Assembly (NCBI GenBank): GCA_015490875.1
Contig: WFWZ01000214.1
Coordinates: forward strand, 1-39,489
DNA: 39,489 nucleotides
Origin: Planctomycetaceae bacterium
GTDB lineage: Bacteria > Planctomycetota > Planctomycetia > Pirellulales > Pirellulaceae
Reading direction: 5' to 3'
Part shown: positions 1 to 8,121 of the stretch, piece by piece
Layout of the letters: every line of letters starts with the position of its first letter
Numbering within the stretch: the stretch's first letter is position 1
Notes under the pieces: generated by a model
Database searches by the model: none
What the model saw: the letters and a program-made list of their open reading frames with translations, nothing else
Told to the model about the DNA's origin: nothing
Translations under genes and position numbers: made by a program

Positions 1-558
1 AGCCACTTGGATCGCTTCTCTCGATTGCCGGTGTCGATTGAAGGAACGCTGCTCGCCGAGCTTTTCGCATCCCCGGCCGTGACGGTCGAATCGGCGGAGC
101 CTGTCACGTCCGGCAACGGCCAACTTTACCGAGTCGTTTTCGGTTCAAATGTTGATCCAGGTCATGTATTCCCGACGAGCTACAGCCTGTTCAGTTATTC
201 GAAAGGCACGATCTACCTGGACACGTCCCACAACTGGAGGTTGACCAAGGCGGTGCTCGAGACCTCACGTGGAGATAAACGAACCATTGTCTGGGAATAC
301 GATCCGACCAAGGGATTCTGCTCGAAAATCACGACAACCGGCGGTGAAGGCGAAGGGGCCTACGTGATGACGAAGGCGTTCTCAGATGTCAAGTACAACT
401 GCAGTCACAAGCCGGAAGATTTTACGTTGACCGCTTTCGGCATCCCGGAACCCGAAGAGCTGCGCCCCAAAAGCCGGTGGCGTTGGTACCTGCTGCTCGG
501 TTTCATCGGCGTAGCGATGGTGATCGGAGGCATGCGCTTGCTGCAGAGGCGAAGGTAA
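1..558 (+). CDS. C-terminal part of an unknown single-pass membrane protein
   Basis: The frame is open from the first base, so the gene probably starts upstream of the window; a TTG at 7 is the only visible alternative start. About 185 residues are visible. The last 25 or so hold a hydrophobic segment (YLLLGFIGVAMVIGGMRLL) followed by QRRR, which suggests a C-terminal membrane anchor with the bulk outside the cytoplasm. The preceding region (GTIYLDTSHNWRL, TIVWEYDPTKGF) reads like a beta-rich domain of the kind used to carry lipid or polymer. I do not recognise a family. It ends convergently with the gene at 733-1377, and a hairpin repeat lies between them. The reading frame is secure; the function is unknown. 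Confidence 0.75.
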   Translation, partial: SHLDRFSRLPVSIEGTLLAELFASPAVTVESAEPVTSGNGQLYRVVFGSNVDPGHVFPTSYSLFSYSKGTIYLDTSHNWRLTKAVLETSRGDKRTIVWEYDPTKGFCSKITTTGGEGEGAYVMTKAFSDVKYNCSHKPEDFTLTAFGIPEPEELRPKSRWRWYLLLGFIGVAMVIGGMRLLQRRR

Positions 559-563
559 CACAT

Positions 564-660
564 CTGTGGGCTCGCGCCGTCTGTGGGCTGGCGCCCACAG
601 CTATTACGTGTCGCCGCTTCGCGGCTGAGAATATGGTGTCGCTTCGCGGCTGTGGGCTGA
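564..660. repeat. Dispersed hairpin repeat, copy 1
   Basis: The block contains two perfect hairpins. The first is CTGTGGGC-TGGC-GCCCACAG at 581-600 and the second is GCCGC-TTC-GCGGC at 613-625. A degenerate partial copy follows at 637-660. The same arrangement, in the same orientation, recurs at 1550-1611. It lies between two convergent genes, so it could also act as a terminator or mRNA 3'-end stabiliser, although there is no U-tract. Confidence 0.8.
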
Positions 661-732
661 ATCGAGATCGCGAAGAAGGGAACCAGGAGGGAGAGTTGCG
701 ACGTTGGTTCCAGCTTCTCGTCGCGCTTGGAC

Positions 733-1377
733 TCACTTGGCGGTTTCCTCTTCTCCTTGGGACGGAATATCATCTATCGCCTTGGCTTGCGCCAATGTCA
801 TCTGGAAGAATCTGCCAACGTCGACACAGGGCGCAACGCAGTTGTTTCGGTAGATCACCGTAGGCACGCTCGGGTACTCGGAGTGGGAAAACCCGATTTC
901 GAGGGAATCATCCTCCTTCTTCGGCGCAGCGGAAACGTAGCGAATTGTCCATCGGCTTTTCTTCATCGGGGAGAGTGCACGCAAACGCACGAGACTCCAC
1001 GATCGCTCCGACGTCACAAAAGCATACCAGTAGTTGAAGCCACCATCCGCGTCAGCAGACTCGGTGACAATCGCCAGAATGATAGAACATCCGAGCCACT
1101 GGTGGCCTCTTGCCTCAATGACCGTCTCTCCTTCCGGAAGCGTAAGGTCCGGAAACAGGGGTTTGGCCGCGGCAGCGCCGTCCTTATTGGACACTCCATC
1201 TCGCACGGCGGATATCTCCAGTCGTGCCGGGCTCCTTAAACGCAAGGCCAACACCATTTCGTTGGCCACAAAGGCGTCAAGAAGCCGCGTTTCTTCGGAT
1301 GCGGCTGCAAGGCTCGCCGTCGCGAGCGTGAGAAGTGATACCGTGACCGTCATCCGCCAGCCGTGCTTGGGAGACAT
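733..1377 (-). CDS. Secreted protein of unknown function
   Basis: A 214-residue protein. I start it at the ATG at 1377 because a strong ribosome binding site (GAGGAGG) lies about nine bases upstream and because this start gives a standard signal peptide (MSPKHGWRMTVTVSLLTLA, then ATASLAAASEE with an Ala-rich cleavage site). The in-frame upstream ATG at 1434 would place 19 extra charged residues before it. The mature part has no motif I know; it has two cysteines near the C-terminus (NNCVAPC) that could form a disulfide or redox pair. The gene stands alone and is flanked on both sides by copies of the hairpin repeat (564-660 and 1550-1611). The frame is well supported but the function is unknown. 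Confidence 0.75.
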   Translation of the reverse strand: MSPKHGWRMTVTVSLLTLATASLAAASEETRLLDAFVANEMVLALRLRSPARLEISAVRDGVSNKDGAAAAKPLFPDLTLPEGETVIEARGHQWLGCSIILAIVTESADADGGFNYWYAFVTSERSWSLVRLRALSPMKKSRWTIRYVSAAPKKEDDSLEIGFSHSEYPSVPTVIYRNNCVAPCVDVGRFFQMTLAQAKAIDDIPSQGEEETAK

Positions 1378-1549
1378 GTGCTCGACCCTCCTCTTCTTGT
1401 GGTTTTGGGCGCCGACATTCAGGCTACGATCCAAAAGGCCATGCGGTTCACTCGATCCTGAACGATTCCGTCGAAAACATGCCTGGTCGCCATTATGGAG
1501 GCAAAATCGATAGGCAATCTAGGAAAACGGATGTCGTCGCCCACGGTTT

Positions 1550-1611
1550 CTGTGGCTCGCGCCCTCTGTGGGCTGACGCCCACAGCTATTTTCTGACGCC
1601 GCTTCGCGGCT
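1550..1611. repeat. Dispersed hairpin repeat, copy 2
   Basis: A close relative of the block at 564-625 in the same orientation. It has CTGTGGGC-TGAC-GCCCACAG at 1566-1585, then CTATT, then the GCCGC-TTC-GCGGC hairpin at 1599-1611. The loop base changes (TGGC to TGAC) while both stems are intact, as expected if the hairpin itself is what is conserved. Confidence 0.8.
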
Positions 1612-1631
1612 CAAGGCGCCGTCTCGTTTCC

Positions 1632-1762
1632 CACCTCACACCTCACTCTTCACACCTCACCCTTCACACTTCACCCTTCACACTTCAAACTTCACACTTC
1701 AAACTTCACACTTCAAACTTCACACTTCAAACTTCACACTTCAAACTTCACACTTCAAACTT
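1632..1762. repeat. Tandem array of a 14-bp CACTTCAAACTTCA unit
   Basis: Positions 1681-1762 are nearly six perfect copies of a 14-bp unit made of two related 7-mers (CTTCACA and CTTCAAA). Positions 1632-1680 carry degenerate versions (CACCTCAC, CTTCACC). The strand is strongly biased: almost no G on the plus strand. No credible gene covers it. With the hairpin repeat before it, it fills most of the stretch between 1378 and 1901. Confidence 0.9.
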
Positions 1763-1901
1763 CCTCTCCTTGCCTCGCTAAGTACCGCCGCGAATAATGC
1801 CCCTGGGAACAACCACGGACGGCTTCAGGACGAGCCGACACGCAATGCCGGGATGGCAAACTCGAGTGACACAGGCTCGCACGTATCAAGGAGGTCGAAC
1901 C

Positions 1902-3098
1902 ATGCTGTTCCCGTCAGTGACATCTTTTCGTCTGAAATACCTGGCGGTGTGGGCCGTTGCCCTGTCGGCAAGCGGGCTCCTGGCAGCTCCTCCCGTCTCC
2001 TTCGATGCTCCAGCCGTCGTTCCCGCCGTACCCATCGAAGGCGACTTGGCGATCACCCCGTCTCCGGACTCGGAGCTTCTGGAAATCACTTTTCCCGTTT
2101 CCACACTCGTCCAAACTCGCCAGCCTCTCCCCGCTTACCAGCTTTGGTTCTTTTGCCAGGCTCCCGGAGTCTCTTGGCGTGTCGTCGACTTTGCGCCTCA
2201 GACCGAACTGACCACACCGTATGCCGGTCCACTCCAGACAGACACGCAGAAGGAAACGTCCCACCGGCTCGGGTTGCACTTCGCCGGGCCGCTCGAGCCC
2301 TGGGGGAATGGTCAGGCCACAAGCGAGTTGGCGGGAAAAGAGAAGCGGACGACGCGCGTCGCCGAGGCGCCGCCGATGATGCTGCTGCAGGCGAGCGGCA
2401 CGATCGACCGAGGCACCGGCGTCTACTACAAGTTTCGCCCCTCGCGCCAAACGACACTCGAAGGGATGCGTCAACTCCGCATCGTCGTTGAAGTCCCCCG
2501 GTCGTGGCAAACGTCGCTCGTGCGACTCCACTGCCTCGCCGAGCCGATCGAGGAGGGCGTCGCACCCTTCGGCGAAGCCGTCTTTGCCGTCGCCATATAC
2601 CGAGCCGGAAGCAGCGGCGCGTTGGCGCGAGCCGAGCGTTTCACCATGGCAGAACGCGAATTCCACCGTGCGTGGCGAAACGCAGAGCGCTCCTTGCACG
2701 CGCACTCCGACTCTTTCCTGCCGTCATGGGACTGGCTCCCCGATTGGGTCGCCCCGGCTCGGTCCCCAGACGGGCATCTAACCTGGGCCGATGCGATCGA
2801 CCGAATCGTGTTCCACTATTCCGTGTCGTCGGACTCCAACCCGGACCACCGTGCGCTTCGTGCCTCGGACCTTCTCGGCAGTCGGCCTCGTACATGGCCG
2901 ACGTGGAACCGAGGTCGCGTGATTTCGCAAGACGACCGGAAGAGACTGCTGGAGGCTGCCACGCGTCTTCGTCAGGCTGCTCGGCGGCTGAATGAGGCGA
3001 ACTGGAAGCCAGAAGAAGCAGAAGCGGCTGCGGCGACGAAGTCGGAACCGACACAGGTGCGTCACGCACCCGGTGTGGGTATCACGTCCAAATCGTGA
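1902..3098 (+). CDS. Secreted protein of unknown function
   Basis: A 398-residue protein. The ATG at 1902 is preceded by AAGGAGG (1888-1894) at good spacing and opens a clear signal peptide (FRLKYLAVWAVALSASGLLA, then APPVSFD). The longer frame to 1797 lacks a ribosome binding site. The mature protein begins with a Pro/Val-rich beta-type region. From about residue 240 it turns helical and charged, and it ends in an Ala/Glu-rich helix (EEAEAAAATKSE). No catalytic motif or known domain is visible. Its last 37 bases overlap tail to tail with mtnC on the other strand. I infer an exported planctomycete orphan family. Confidence 0.75.
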   Translation: MLFPSVTSFRLKYLAVWAVALSASGLLAAPPVSFDAPAVVPAVPIEGDLAITPSPDSELLEITFPVSTLVQTRQPLPAYQLWFFCQAPGVSWRVVDFAPQTELTTPYAGPLQTDTQKETSHRLGLHFAGPLEPWGNGQATSELAGKEKRTTRVAEAPPMMLLQASGTIDRGTGVYYKFRPSRQTTLEGMRQLRIVVEVPRSWQTSLVRLHCLAEPIEEGVAPFGEAVFAVAIYRAGSSGALARAERFTMAEREFHRAWRNAERSLHAHSDSFLPSWDWLPDWVAPARSPDGHLTWADAIDRIVFHYSVSSDSNPDHRALRASDLLGSRPRTWPTWNRGRVISQDDRKRLLEAATRLRQAARRLNEANWKPEEAEAAAATKSEPTQVRHAPGVGITSKS

Positions 3099-3808
3099 AA
3101 CGTGGAGATCTCCGGATGGCCGTGATCTGGAGGCGGGTCGGCGTTTCCGGGGCGCCGGACCAGCACGGTTGACAGCCCGGCGGCTCGAGCCGCATCGAGT
3201 TCGGCGACCACATCACTGAGGAACACGACACTCGGCGGCAGGGCCTGCCAGTCTTCGCAAATGCGCTGGTAGCTGACCGATTCGCGCTTCGATCCGATAC
3301 GCGTGTCGTAGTGGCCTGTGAAGTATTCGAGCAGGTCGCCGGCGATGGTGTGAGCGAAAAAGAGTTTCTGAGCGGCCACGCTGCCGGATGAATAGATCCG
3401 CAGGTCGAGGCCCGCGCGACGCCACGCTTGAAGCATGGGGGGAACATCGGGAAAGACGTGAGCTCGCAGTTCGCCCTCGAAAAAACCCCGGCGCCAGAGA
3501 ATCCCTTGAACCTCCTTCAAGCCCGTCGCCTTGACGTCGTCGTCCATGAGCGTTTCCAGGTGACTGGCGACACGCTCTTGACAGTCGGGCAGGTCGCTGG
3601 ACTCACAGAAACGGGCAAGGGAGTCGGCTCCCGCGTCCCGGGCCACCTGTTCCAGCGCTGCTTGCAGTTCCGCGTCGTTCCAGTGTTCCCGAAGATAGGG
3701 ACGCAGCCGGCGCCGGGCATAGGGGAACATGACGTCGAAGACGTAGGAGACCGAGGAGGTGGTGCCCTCGATGTCGAGCAGAATTCGGCTAGCGTGAATG
3801 GAAATCAC
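3062..3808 (-). CDS. mtnC: Enolase-phosphatase E1, methionine salvage
   Basis: MtnC converts 2,3-diketo-5-methylthiopentyl-1-phosphate to the acireductone by enolisation and then dephosphorylation. It is a cytoplasmic HAD-superfamily enzyme. HAD motif I appears at the N-terminus as LLDIEGTTSSVSYVFD, with the D-x-E form typical of this family. Later motifs are IYSSGS (motif II) and VVFLSDVVAELDAARAAGL (motif IV). I choose the GTG at 3808, giving 248 residues and a family-like N-terminus; the ATG at 3874 would add 22 residues and has no ribosome binding site. It is the last gene of the miaE-mtnB-mtnD-mtnC run, 135 bases after mtnD. Its 3' end overlaps the convergent gene by 37 bases. The assignment is secure; the exact start is not. 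Confidence 0.92.
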   Translation of the reverse strand: MISIHASRILLDIEGTTSSVSYVFDVMFPYARRRLRPYLREHWNDAELQAALEQVARDAGADSLARFCESSDLPDCQERVASHLETLMDDDVKATGLKEVQGILWRRGFFEGELRAHVFPDVPPMLQAWRRAGLDLRIYSSGSVAAQKLFFAHTIAGDLLEYFTGHYDTRIGSKRESVSYQRICEDWQALPPSVVFLSDVVAELDAARAAGLSTVLVRRPGNADPPPDHGHPEISTFHDLDVIPTPGA

Positions 3809-3943
3809 AGTCGAGTATCCGCGGGCAAGAGGAAAGGATCCGTCGAGTGCGTCTCGAGGAAACCAAGAGCTCATACCATGGGGCGGCGATACGTGCCTGG
3901 CCGCCGAAGTTCGTTTCTCGGACAGCCGCGAGACGGCAAGCCG

Positions 3944-4528
3944 TCATTCCAACGATAGTTTCTTTCGATCGATCGTTTCGGGGGGAACGTATTGCGGGCC
4001 CCAGCAGACCGGCATGAATGTCGAGTGGGTCGGATGGTCGACGTAGTGCGCAATCCAACCGGAAGGATCTTGGAACAGGCGAATACAGCGGATGTGATGA
4101 TCCTCGCACAGGAGGAACCAATGGCGGGCTCCCGCGGGAACCCCTAGCAAGTCGCCCGCTTCGACGTAAATGGCGAAGACAGGATCAGTTTCGGGATTGA
4201 TATAGAAGACGCCGCTCCCTTGCAGCGTGAAGCGGATTTCATCTTCGCTGTGGGTATGCTCCTGGCCGAACTTGACGATGAGTTCCTTTAGCCCCGGCGT
4301 TTCCGGTGTGATGGCGACGACATCGGCCGTGGTGTAACCGCCAGCCTCCTTAAGCCGTTCGATCTCGGGTGCGTAGGCCTCGAGAATCTCTTCCGGGGAA
4401 GCGTCCGGTGAAACACGGTCTTCGAGCGGCCACCGTTCGTAGCGGATGTTGTAACGGTCGAGAAACGCGCGCACTTCGGATTCGTCTTTCAGTTCCGTTC
4501 CCGTTTGATCGATACGGATCCAGGCCAT
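3944..4528 (-). CDS. mtnD: Acireductone dioxygenase, methionine salvage
   Basis: This 194-residue cupin enzyme uses O2 to cleave the acireductone made by MtnC. In the Fe2+ form it gives formate and the methionine precursor 4-methylthio-2-oxobutanoate; in the Ni2+ form it gives an off-pathway product and CO. The metal ligands are visible as H91-x-H93-x3-E97 (EHTHSEDEIRF) and H136 (GARHWF). The C-terminus (HSTFMPVCWGPQYVPPETI) is also typical. An AAAGGAC ribosome binding site lies about nine bases before the ATG. It is 30 bases downstream of mtnB and clearly co-directional. The metal used in vivo cannot be read from sequence. Confidence 0.95.
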   Translation of the reverse strand: MAWIRIDQTGTELKDESEVRAFLDRYNIRYERWPLEDRVSPDASPEEILEAYAPEIERLKEAGGYTTADVVAITPETPGLKELIVKFGQEHTHSEDEIRFTLQGSGVFYINPETDPVFAIYVEAGDLLGVPAGARHWFLLCEDHHIRCIRLFQDPSGWIAHYVDHPTHSTFMPVCWGPQYVPPETIDRKKLSLE

Positions 4529-4558
4529 GGCAAGAGGTCCTTTCGTGGAAGTGTGGCA

Positions 4559-5233
4559 TTAGGCGGGAGGCATCATCTGCAACCGACCATGGCATTCGAA
4601 CAAGAATTCGAACGCTTCGACATGTCGGCGTGCCTCAGCGATGGTACGGCCCCAGGTGTATAGTCCGTGACGGCGGATGAGGAAACCGTGAGCTCGATCC
4701 GCGTCGTCCGATGCGAGCCACCGGTCGACCTGGCCGGCCAGGTAGGGGATGTCCTGCGAGTTGTCGAAGACCGGCACATGTTCGCGGTGATCGTGCGACT
4801 GGACGTGCTCGAGCCCTTTGAGCATTTCGAAACCTTCGAGGAGTACGGTTCCTCCGGGGCGGGCTCGAGCCGAGAGGAACGTCCCCCACACCGAATGTGT
4901 GTGCAAGACGGCGCCCACTTCGGGACGACGCCGGGCGATGACGACGTGCAGGAGGGTTTCGGCCGACGATCGGTGGGGCGTGGTGCCCACCGGTTGACCG
5001 TCGGCATCGACCAGCACGAAGTCGTCCTTTTCGAGACGGCCTTTGTCTTTGCCGCTGGCGGTAATGAGGAGTCGAAGGGGATCGCGTGACACGACGCAGC
5101 TGTAGTTGCTGCTTGTCGCCAGCGACCAGCCGCGCTGGTGGAAGTCGTGCCCCGTTGCCTGCAACTGGCGAATCGAGTCCGTGTGGTTCGCAAGGGAGGT
5201 GTTGTCGAGAGTGCGGGAAGCGTCGGTTGCCAT
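4559..5233 (-). CDS. mtnB: Methylthioribulose-1-phosphate dehydratase
   Basis: MtnB dehydrates 5-methylthioribulose-1-phosphate to the diketo substrate of MtnC. It has the class II aldolase/adducin fold. Zinc ligands appear as H111-T-H113 (VLHTHSVWGTFLS) and H189 (IRRHGLYTWG). The acidic residues of LLEGFEMLKG (E133, E136) fit the catalytic acid region. The ATG at 5233 gives 224 residues, close to family length. The frame stays open upstream, but that part only mirrors miaE. No strong ribosome binding site precedes the start, so it may be translated through coupling to miaE, whose stop lies 34 bases upstream. Confidence 0.93.
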   Translation of the reverse strand: MATDASRTLDNTSLANHTDSIRQLQATGHDFHQRGWSLATSSNYSCVVSRDPLRLLITASGKDKGRLEKDDFVLVDADGQPVGTTPHRSSAETLLHVVIARRRPEVGAVLHTHSVWGTFLSARARPGGTVLLEGFEMLKGLEHVQSHDHREHVPVFDNSQDIPYLAGQVDRWLASDDADRAHGFLIRRHGLYTWGRTIAEARRHVEAFEFLFECHGRLQMMPPA

Positions 5234-5267
5234 GGATACGGGGAGTATTTTTCGGAGGATCGGAATA

Positions 5268-5849
5268 TCACGAGTGGACACGTGGGACGGGGTCCCCTTC
5301 GGCGATGATCGCGGCTTCCGCGGCCGAGAGTTCGTCGAGTCGTTCGAGTACGCACTTGGCCGGCCGAAAGTGCTTGGCCAGTTCGACGTAGGTACTGTGG
5401 TGCCTCGCTTCCGACTCGAAGAGCGAATCGTAAAAGCTCGCCAGGAACGGATCCTTGCCAGCCAGGTGTCTGCGCAGGAGGTCGAAGCGTTCGCACGATC
5501 GAGCCTCGATGAGGCCGGCGACGAGGAGTCGATCGACGGCTCGGTCCGGCTCGAGCTTCCGGATGTGTTCATGCAACCGGCGTCCATATGAACTTGGTTT
5601 GAGCCTCCGGAAGCGAATGCCCCGTTCCTTGAGGATCTCCCGAACCTGCTCGAAGTGATCGAGTTCCTCTTCGACGATCCGCTTCATCTCCGAGCAGAGT
5701 TCTTCGTCTTCGACGTAGGCGAACATCAGGTTCATAGCGGTCCCAGCCGCCTTTTTTTCGCAGTGGGCATGGTCGATGAGGATCTCCTCCAAGTGCGCAT
5801 CGACTTGCTCGAGCCACCGTGAACTGGTCTCACTCTGCAAATGCAACAT
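5268..5849 (-). CDS. miaE: tRNA-(2-methylthio-N6-isopentenyl-A37) hydroxylase, MiaE type
   Basis: MiaE is an O2-dependent di-iron enzyme that hydroxylates the isopentenyl side chain of ms2i6A37 in tRNAs reading UNN codons. The protein is a four-helix ferritin-like bundle with two E-x-x-H motifs: E62-L-D-H65 in EEELDHF and E147-A-R-H150 in SEARHHSTY. Glutamates in the helices HCEKKAAGTAMNL and LIEARSCERF complete a plausible di-iron site. I start at the ATG at 5849 (GAGG about nine bases upstream), giving 193 residues, in line with compact MiaE proteins. It heads the methionine salvage run. Only the tRNA methylthio group links the two functions, so the association may be regulatory or incidental. 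Confidence 0.9.
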   Translation of the reverse strand: MLHLQSETSSRWLEQVDAHLEEILIDHAHCEKKAAGTAMNLMFAYVEDEELCSEMKRIVEEELDHFEQVREILKERGIRFRRLKPSSYGRRLHEHIRKLEPDRAVDRLLVAGLIEARSCERFDLLRRHLAGKDPFLASFYDSLFESEARHHSTYVELAKHFRPAKCVLERLDELSAAEAAIIAEGDPVPRVHS

Positions 5850-6107
5850 CGGAAGCGCCTCACATCGGCATCTCAAGTGGCCAAGGTGGAATCGACGGTG
5901 TTCCATCGACCGGATGAAAATAGTGTATGAGCGTCGTGTGGCTGCGGAAAGGCGGGAGGAGCGTCGGGCCCCTGTTCCCGGAGCAGCCGGCTATCGCATA
6001 GGATGCGATCGGAAGAGCCGATCGCGGCGAGTCTTCGAGGCTCGCCCATGCGTCCCGTTGCTGCCCCCGTTCCTCTCCCCTTGGATGTCTCCCAACGCCG
6101 AGAAACC

Positions 6108-8012
6108 ATGTTGTTGCGTATCGAAGGAATCACCAAGCACTTCAGCCAAGAGCCCGTCTTGGCCGGCGTTTCGGCGGGGGTACGCCGCGGTGCCAAGATC
6201 GCGCTGGTCGGTCCCAATGGCGCCGGCAAGTCGACTCTGTTGCGCATCATGGCTGGCGATGAGGAGGCGGACCGAGGAACCGTCGAAAAGACCGACGGCG
6301 TCGATATCCGTTACTTGCGACAACAACCCGATCTCGAGCCGGACCGAACGGTTTGGGATGAGGCTCGAAGCGGCCTGGATCACCTCTACCGGCTGCTGGG
6401 AGAGGCGGAATCGTTAGCGGCGGACATGGCTCGCGAGTCAGGTGATCGCCACGACAGGCTGGCCGAGCGCTATGACCGGATTCACGAACAGCTTTTGGCG
6501 GAAAATGCGTATCATTTGGATCATCGGATCGAGCGTGTCTTGCACGGGCTGGGGATTCCCGAAAGGCATTGGCGGCAGCGGTGTGGCGACCTGAGTGGCG
6601 GACAACAACGGCGACTCATGTTGGCCAAAGTCCTCTTGTCGCCGGCGGATCTCTTGCTTTTGGATGAACCGACCAACCATCTCGATCTCGAGGCCTGTCA
6701 GTGGTTGGAGTCCTATCTGAAACAACTCACCTGCGCGGTGCTGTTGGTATCGCATGACCGGTACTTACTCGACACTGTTGCCGAGGAAACATGGGAGTTG
6801 TTTCAAGGGACGGTCGAATGTTACACGGGGAACTATACGCAGTATCGGAGGCAGAAGGAGGAGCGACTTGTTGTCGAGCGGCGGACGTATGAGCGACAGC
6901 AGGAAGAGATCGCTCGTTTGGAAGAGTTTGTCCGCCGACACCACTATGGCCAAAAGCACGCTCAAGCCGAAGACCGCCGCAAGAAGCTAGAGCGGATCGA
7001 GCGCGTCCCACCGCCGCGCATCATCCGTTCGCCGGCGATGAAGTTTCCTCCTCCTGCGCATTGCGGGGAGATCGTGCTGCGTGTCGAAAAGCTGGGGCAT
7101 CATTTCGGTGGGCCGTGGTTGTTCGAGGAGCTTTCGTTCGATGTGGAGCGAGGCGAAAAGTGGGGAATCCTCGGGGCCAATGGAACGGGCAAGACGACAT
7201 TGCTTCGCTGCCTGACTGGGGAACTCGAACCTGCTGCCGGACGCGTTATCCGAGGAACGGGAGTTCAACTTGCGTTCTTCGATCAGCAACTGAGCGGACT
7301 TGACGGAGACGATCCGGTCCTGGAAGCCGTTCGCCCCGACGACCGTGATTTTCCTGAAAAAGATCGCCGGGACTTGTTGGCTCGGTTCGGGATCACGGGC
7401 GATCAGGTTTTTCAGCGAGTGGGACGGCTCAGTGGGGGCGAACGCACGCGTGTGGCACTGGCCCGGCTGGCCGCCGCCGAGGGCAATCTATTAGTTCTCG
7501 ATGAACCGACGAATCAGCTGGACCTCTGGGCTCGCTCGGCTCTCGAAGAGGCCCTGCGAAGCTACACAGGAACCGTGGTCTTCGTGAGCCATGATCGGTA
7601 TTTCGTCAATCAAGTCGCCGACCGGTTGCTCGTCTTCGAAGCCGACGGCGTGCGCTGCATCCACGGGAACTACGACACCTACCGGATGATGGCGGCTCGA
7701 GAAACCCCCGCGACGGCCGAACACGAGGCCGCCCCGACTTCGTCTCGCCAGTCGCCCTCCGGCAACCGGAAGGGCAACAAGCCCGCGCGACGCAAACGCC
7801 GGTTTCCCTATCGGAAGGTCGAGGATTTGGAACAGGAAATCGCCGAGTGCGAATCGGAGATCGAATCCTGGCATGCACGTTTGGCCGATCCGTCGTTCCA
7901 CAAAGACGGAGAGAACGTGCGCGAGGCGACGGCGGCGCTCGAAAAGTTGAACGCCCGACTTGAGCATCTCTATGAGCACTGGGAGGAGGCGTGCGAGCTG
8001 GAGGGCCGGTGA
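6108..8012 (+). CDS. ABC-F family ATPase (Uup/YdiF-like)
   Basis: A 634-residue soluble protein with two ABC ATPase domains and no membrane segments, as in the ABC-F translation factors that act in the ribosomal E site. Domain 1 has Walker A GPNGAGKST (35-43), signature LSGGQQRR, Walker B LLLLDEPTNHLD and switch His in LVSHDRY. Domain 2 has GANGTGKTT, LSGGERTRVALA, LLVLDEPTNQLD and FVSHDRY. Between them is the charged helical interdomain linker (HHYGQKHAQAEDRRKKLERIE). The C-terminus has a basic stretch (NRKGNKPARRKRR) followed by a coiled coil, which is the arrangement of Uup and YdiF. The start at 6108 gives MLLRIEGITKHF, matching family N-termini; the frame continues to 6003. The exact subfamily is uncertain. 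Confidence 0.9.
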   Translation: MLLRIEGITKHFSQEPVLAGVSAGVRRGAKIALVGPNGAGKSTLLRIMAGDEEADRGTVEKTDGVDIRYLRQQPDLEPDRTVWDEARSGLDHLYRLLGEAESLAADMARESGDRHDRLAERYDRIHEQLLAENAYHLDHRIERVLHGLGIPERHWRQRCGDLSGGQQRRLMLAKVLLSPADLLLLDEPTNHLDLEACQWLESYLKQLTCAVLLVSHDRYLLDTVAEETWELFQGTVECYTGNYTQYRRQKEERLVVERRTYERQQEEIARLEEFVRRHHYGQKHAQAEDRRKKLERIERVPPPRIIRSPAMKFPPPAHCGEIVLRVEKLGHHFGGPWLFEELSFDVERGEKWGILGANGTGKTTLLRCLTGELEPAAGRVIRGTGVQLAFFDQQLSGLDGDDPVLEAVRPDDRDFPEKDRRDLLARFGITGDQVFQRVGRLSGGERTRVALARLAAAEGNLLVLDEPTNQLDLWARSALEEALRSYTGTVVFVSHDRYFVNQVADRLLVFEADGVRCIHGNYDTYRMMAARETPATAEHEAAPTSSRQSPSGNRKGNKPARRKRRFPYRKVEDLEQEIAECESEIESWHARLADPSFHKDGENVREATAALEKLNARLEHLYEHWEEACELEGR

Positions 8013-8060
8013 CACATCAATGTCTCTCCCGGTTGACGATTTCCCGTGCGCAATCCGAAA

Positions 8061-8090
8061 GACGCCGGCAACGGACAAGCTGCCGGCGTC
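8061..8090. terminator. Hairpin between convergent genes, possible bidirectional terminator
   Basis: GACGCCGGCA, a 10-base loop, then TGCCGGCGTC: a perfect 10-bp stem, 49 bases after the ABC-F stop and 32 bases before the stop of the convergent His/Gly-rich gene. No U-run follows on either strand, so intrinsic termination would be weak; mRNA 3'-end protection is also possible. Confidence 0.5.
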
Positions 8091-8121
8091 GCTGGTTGAG
8101 AACCTTGAGGCTCATTCCATC

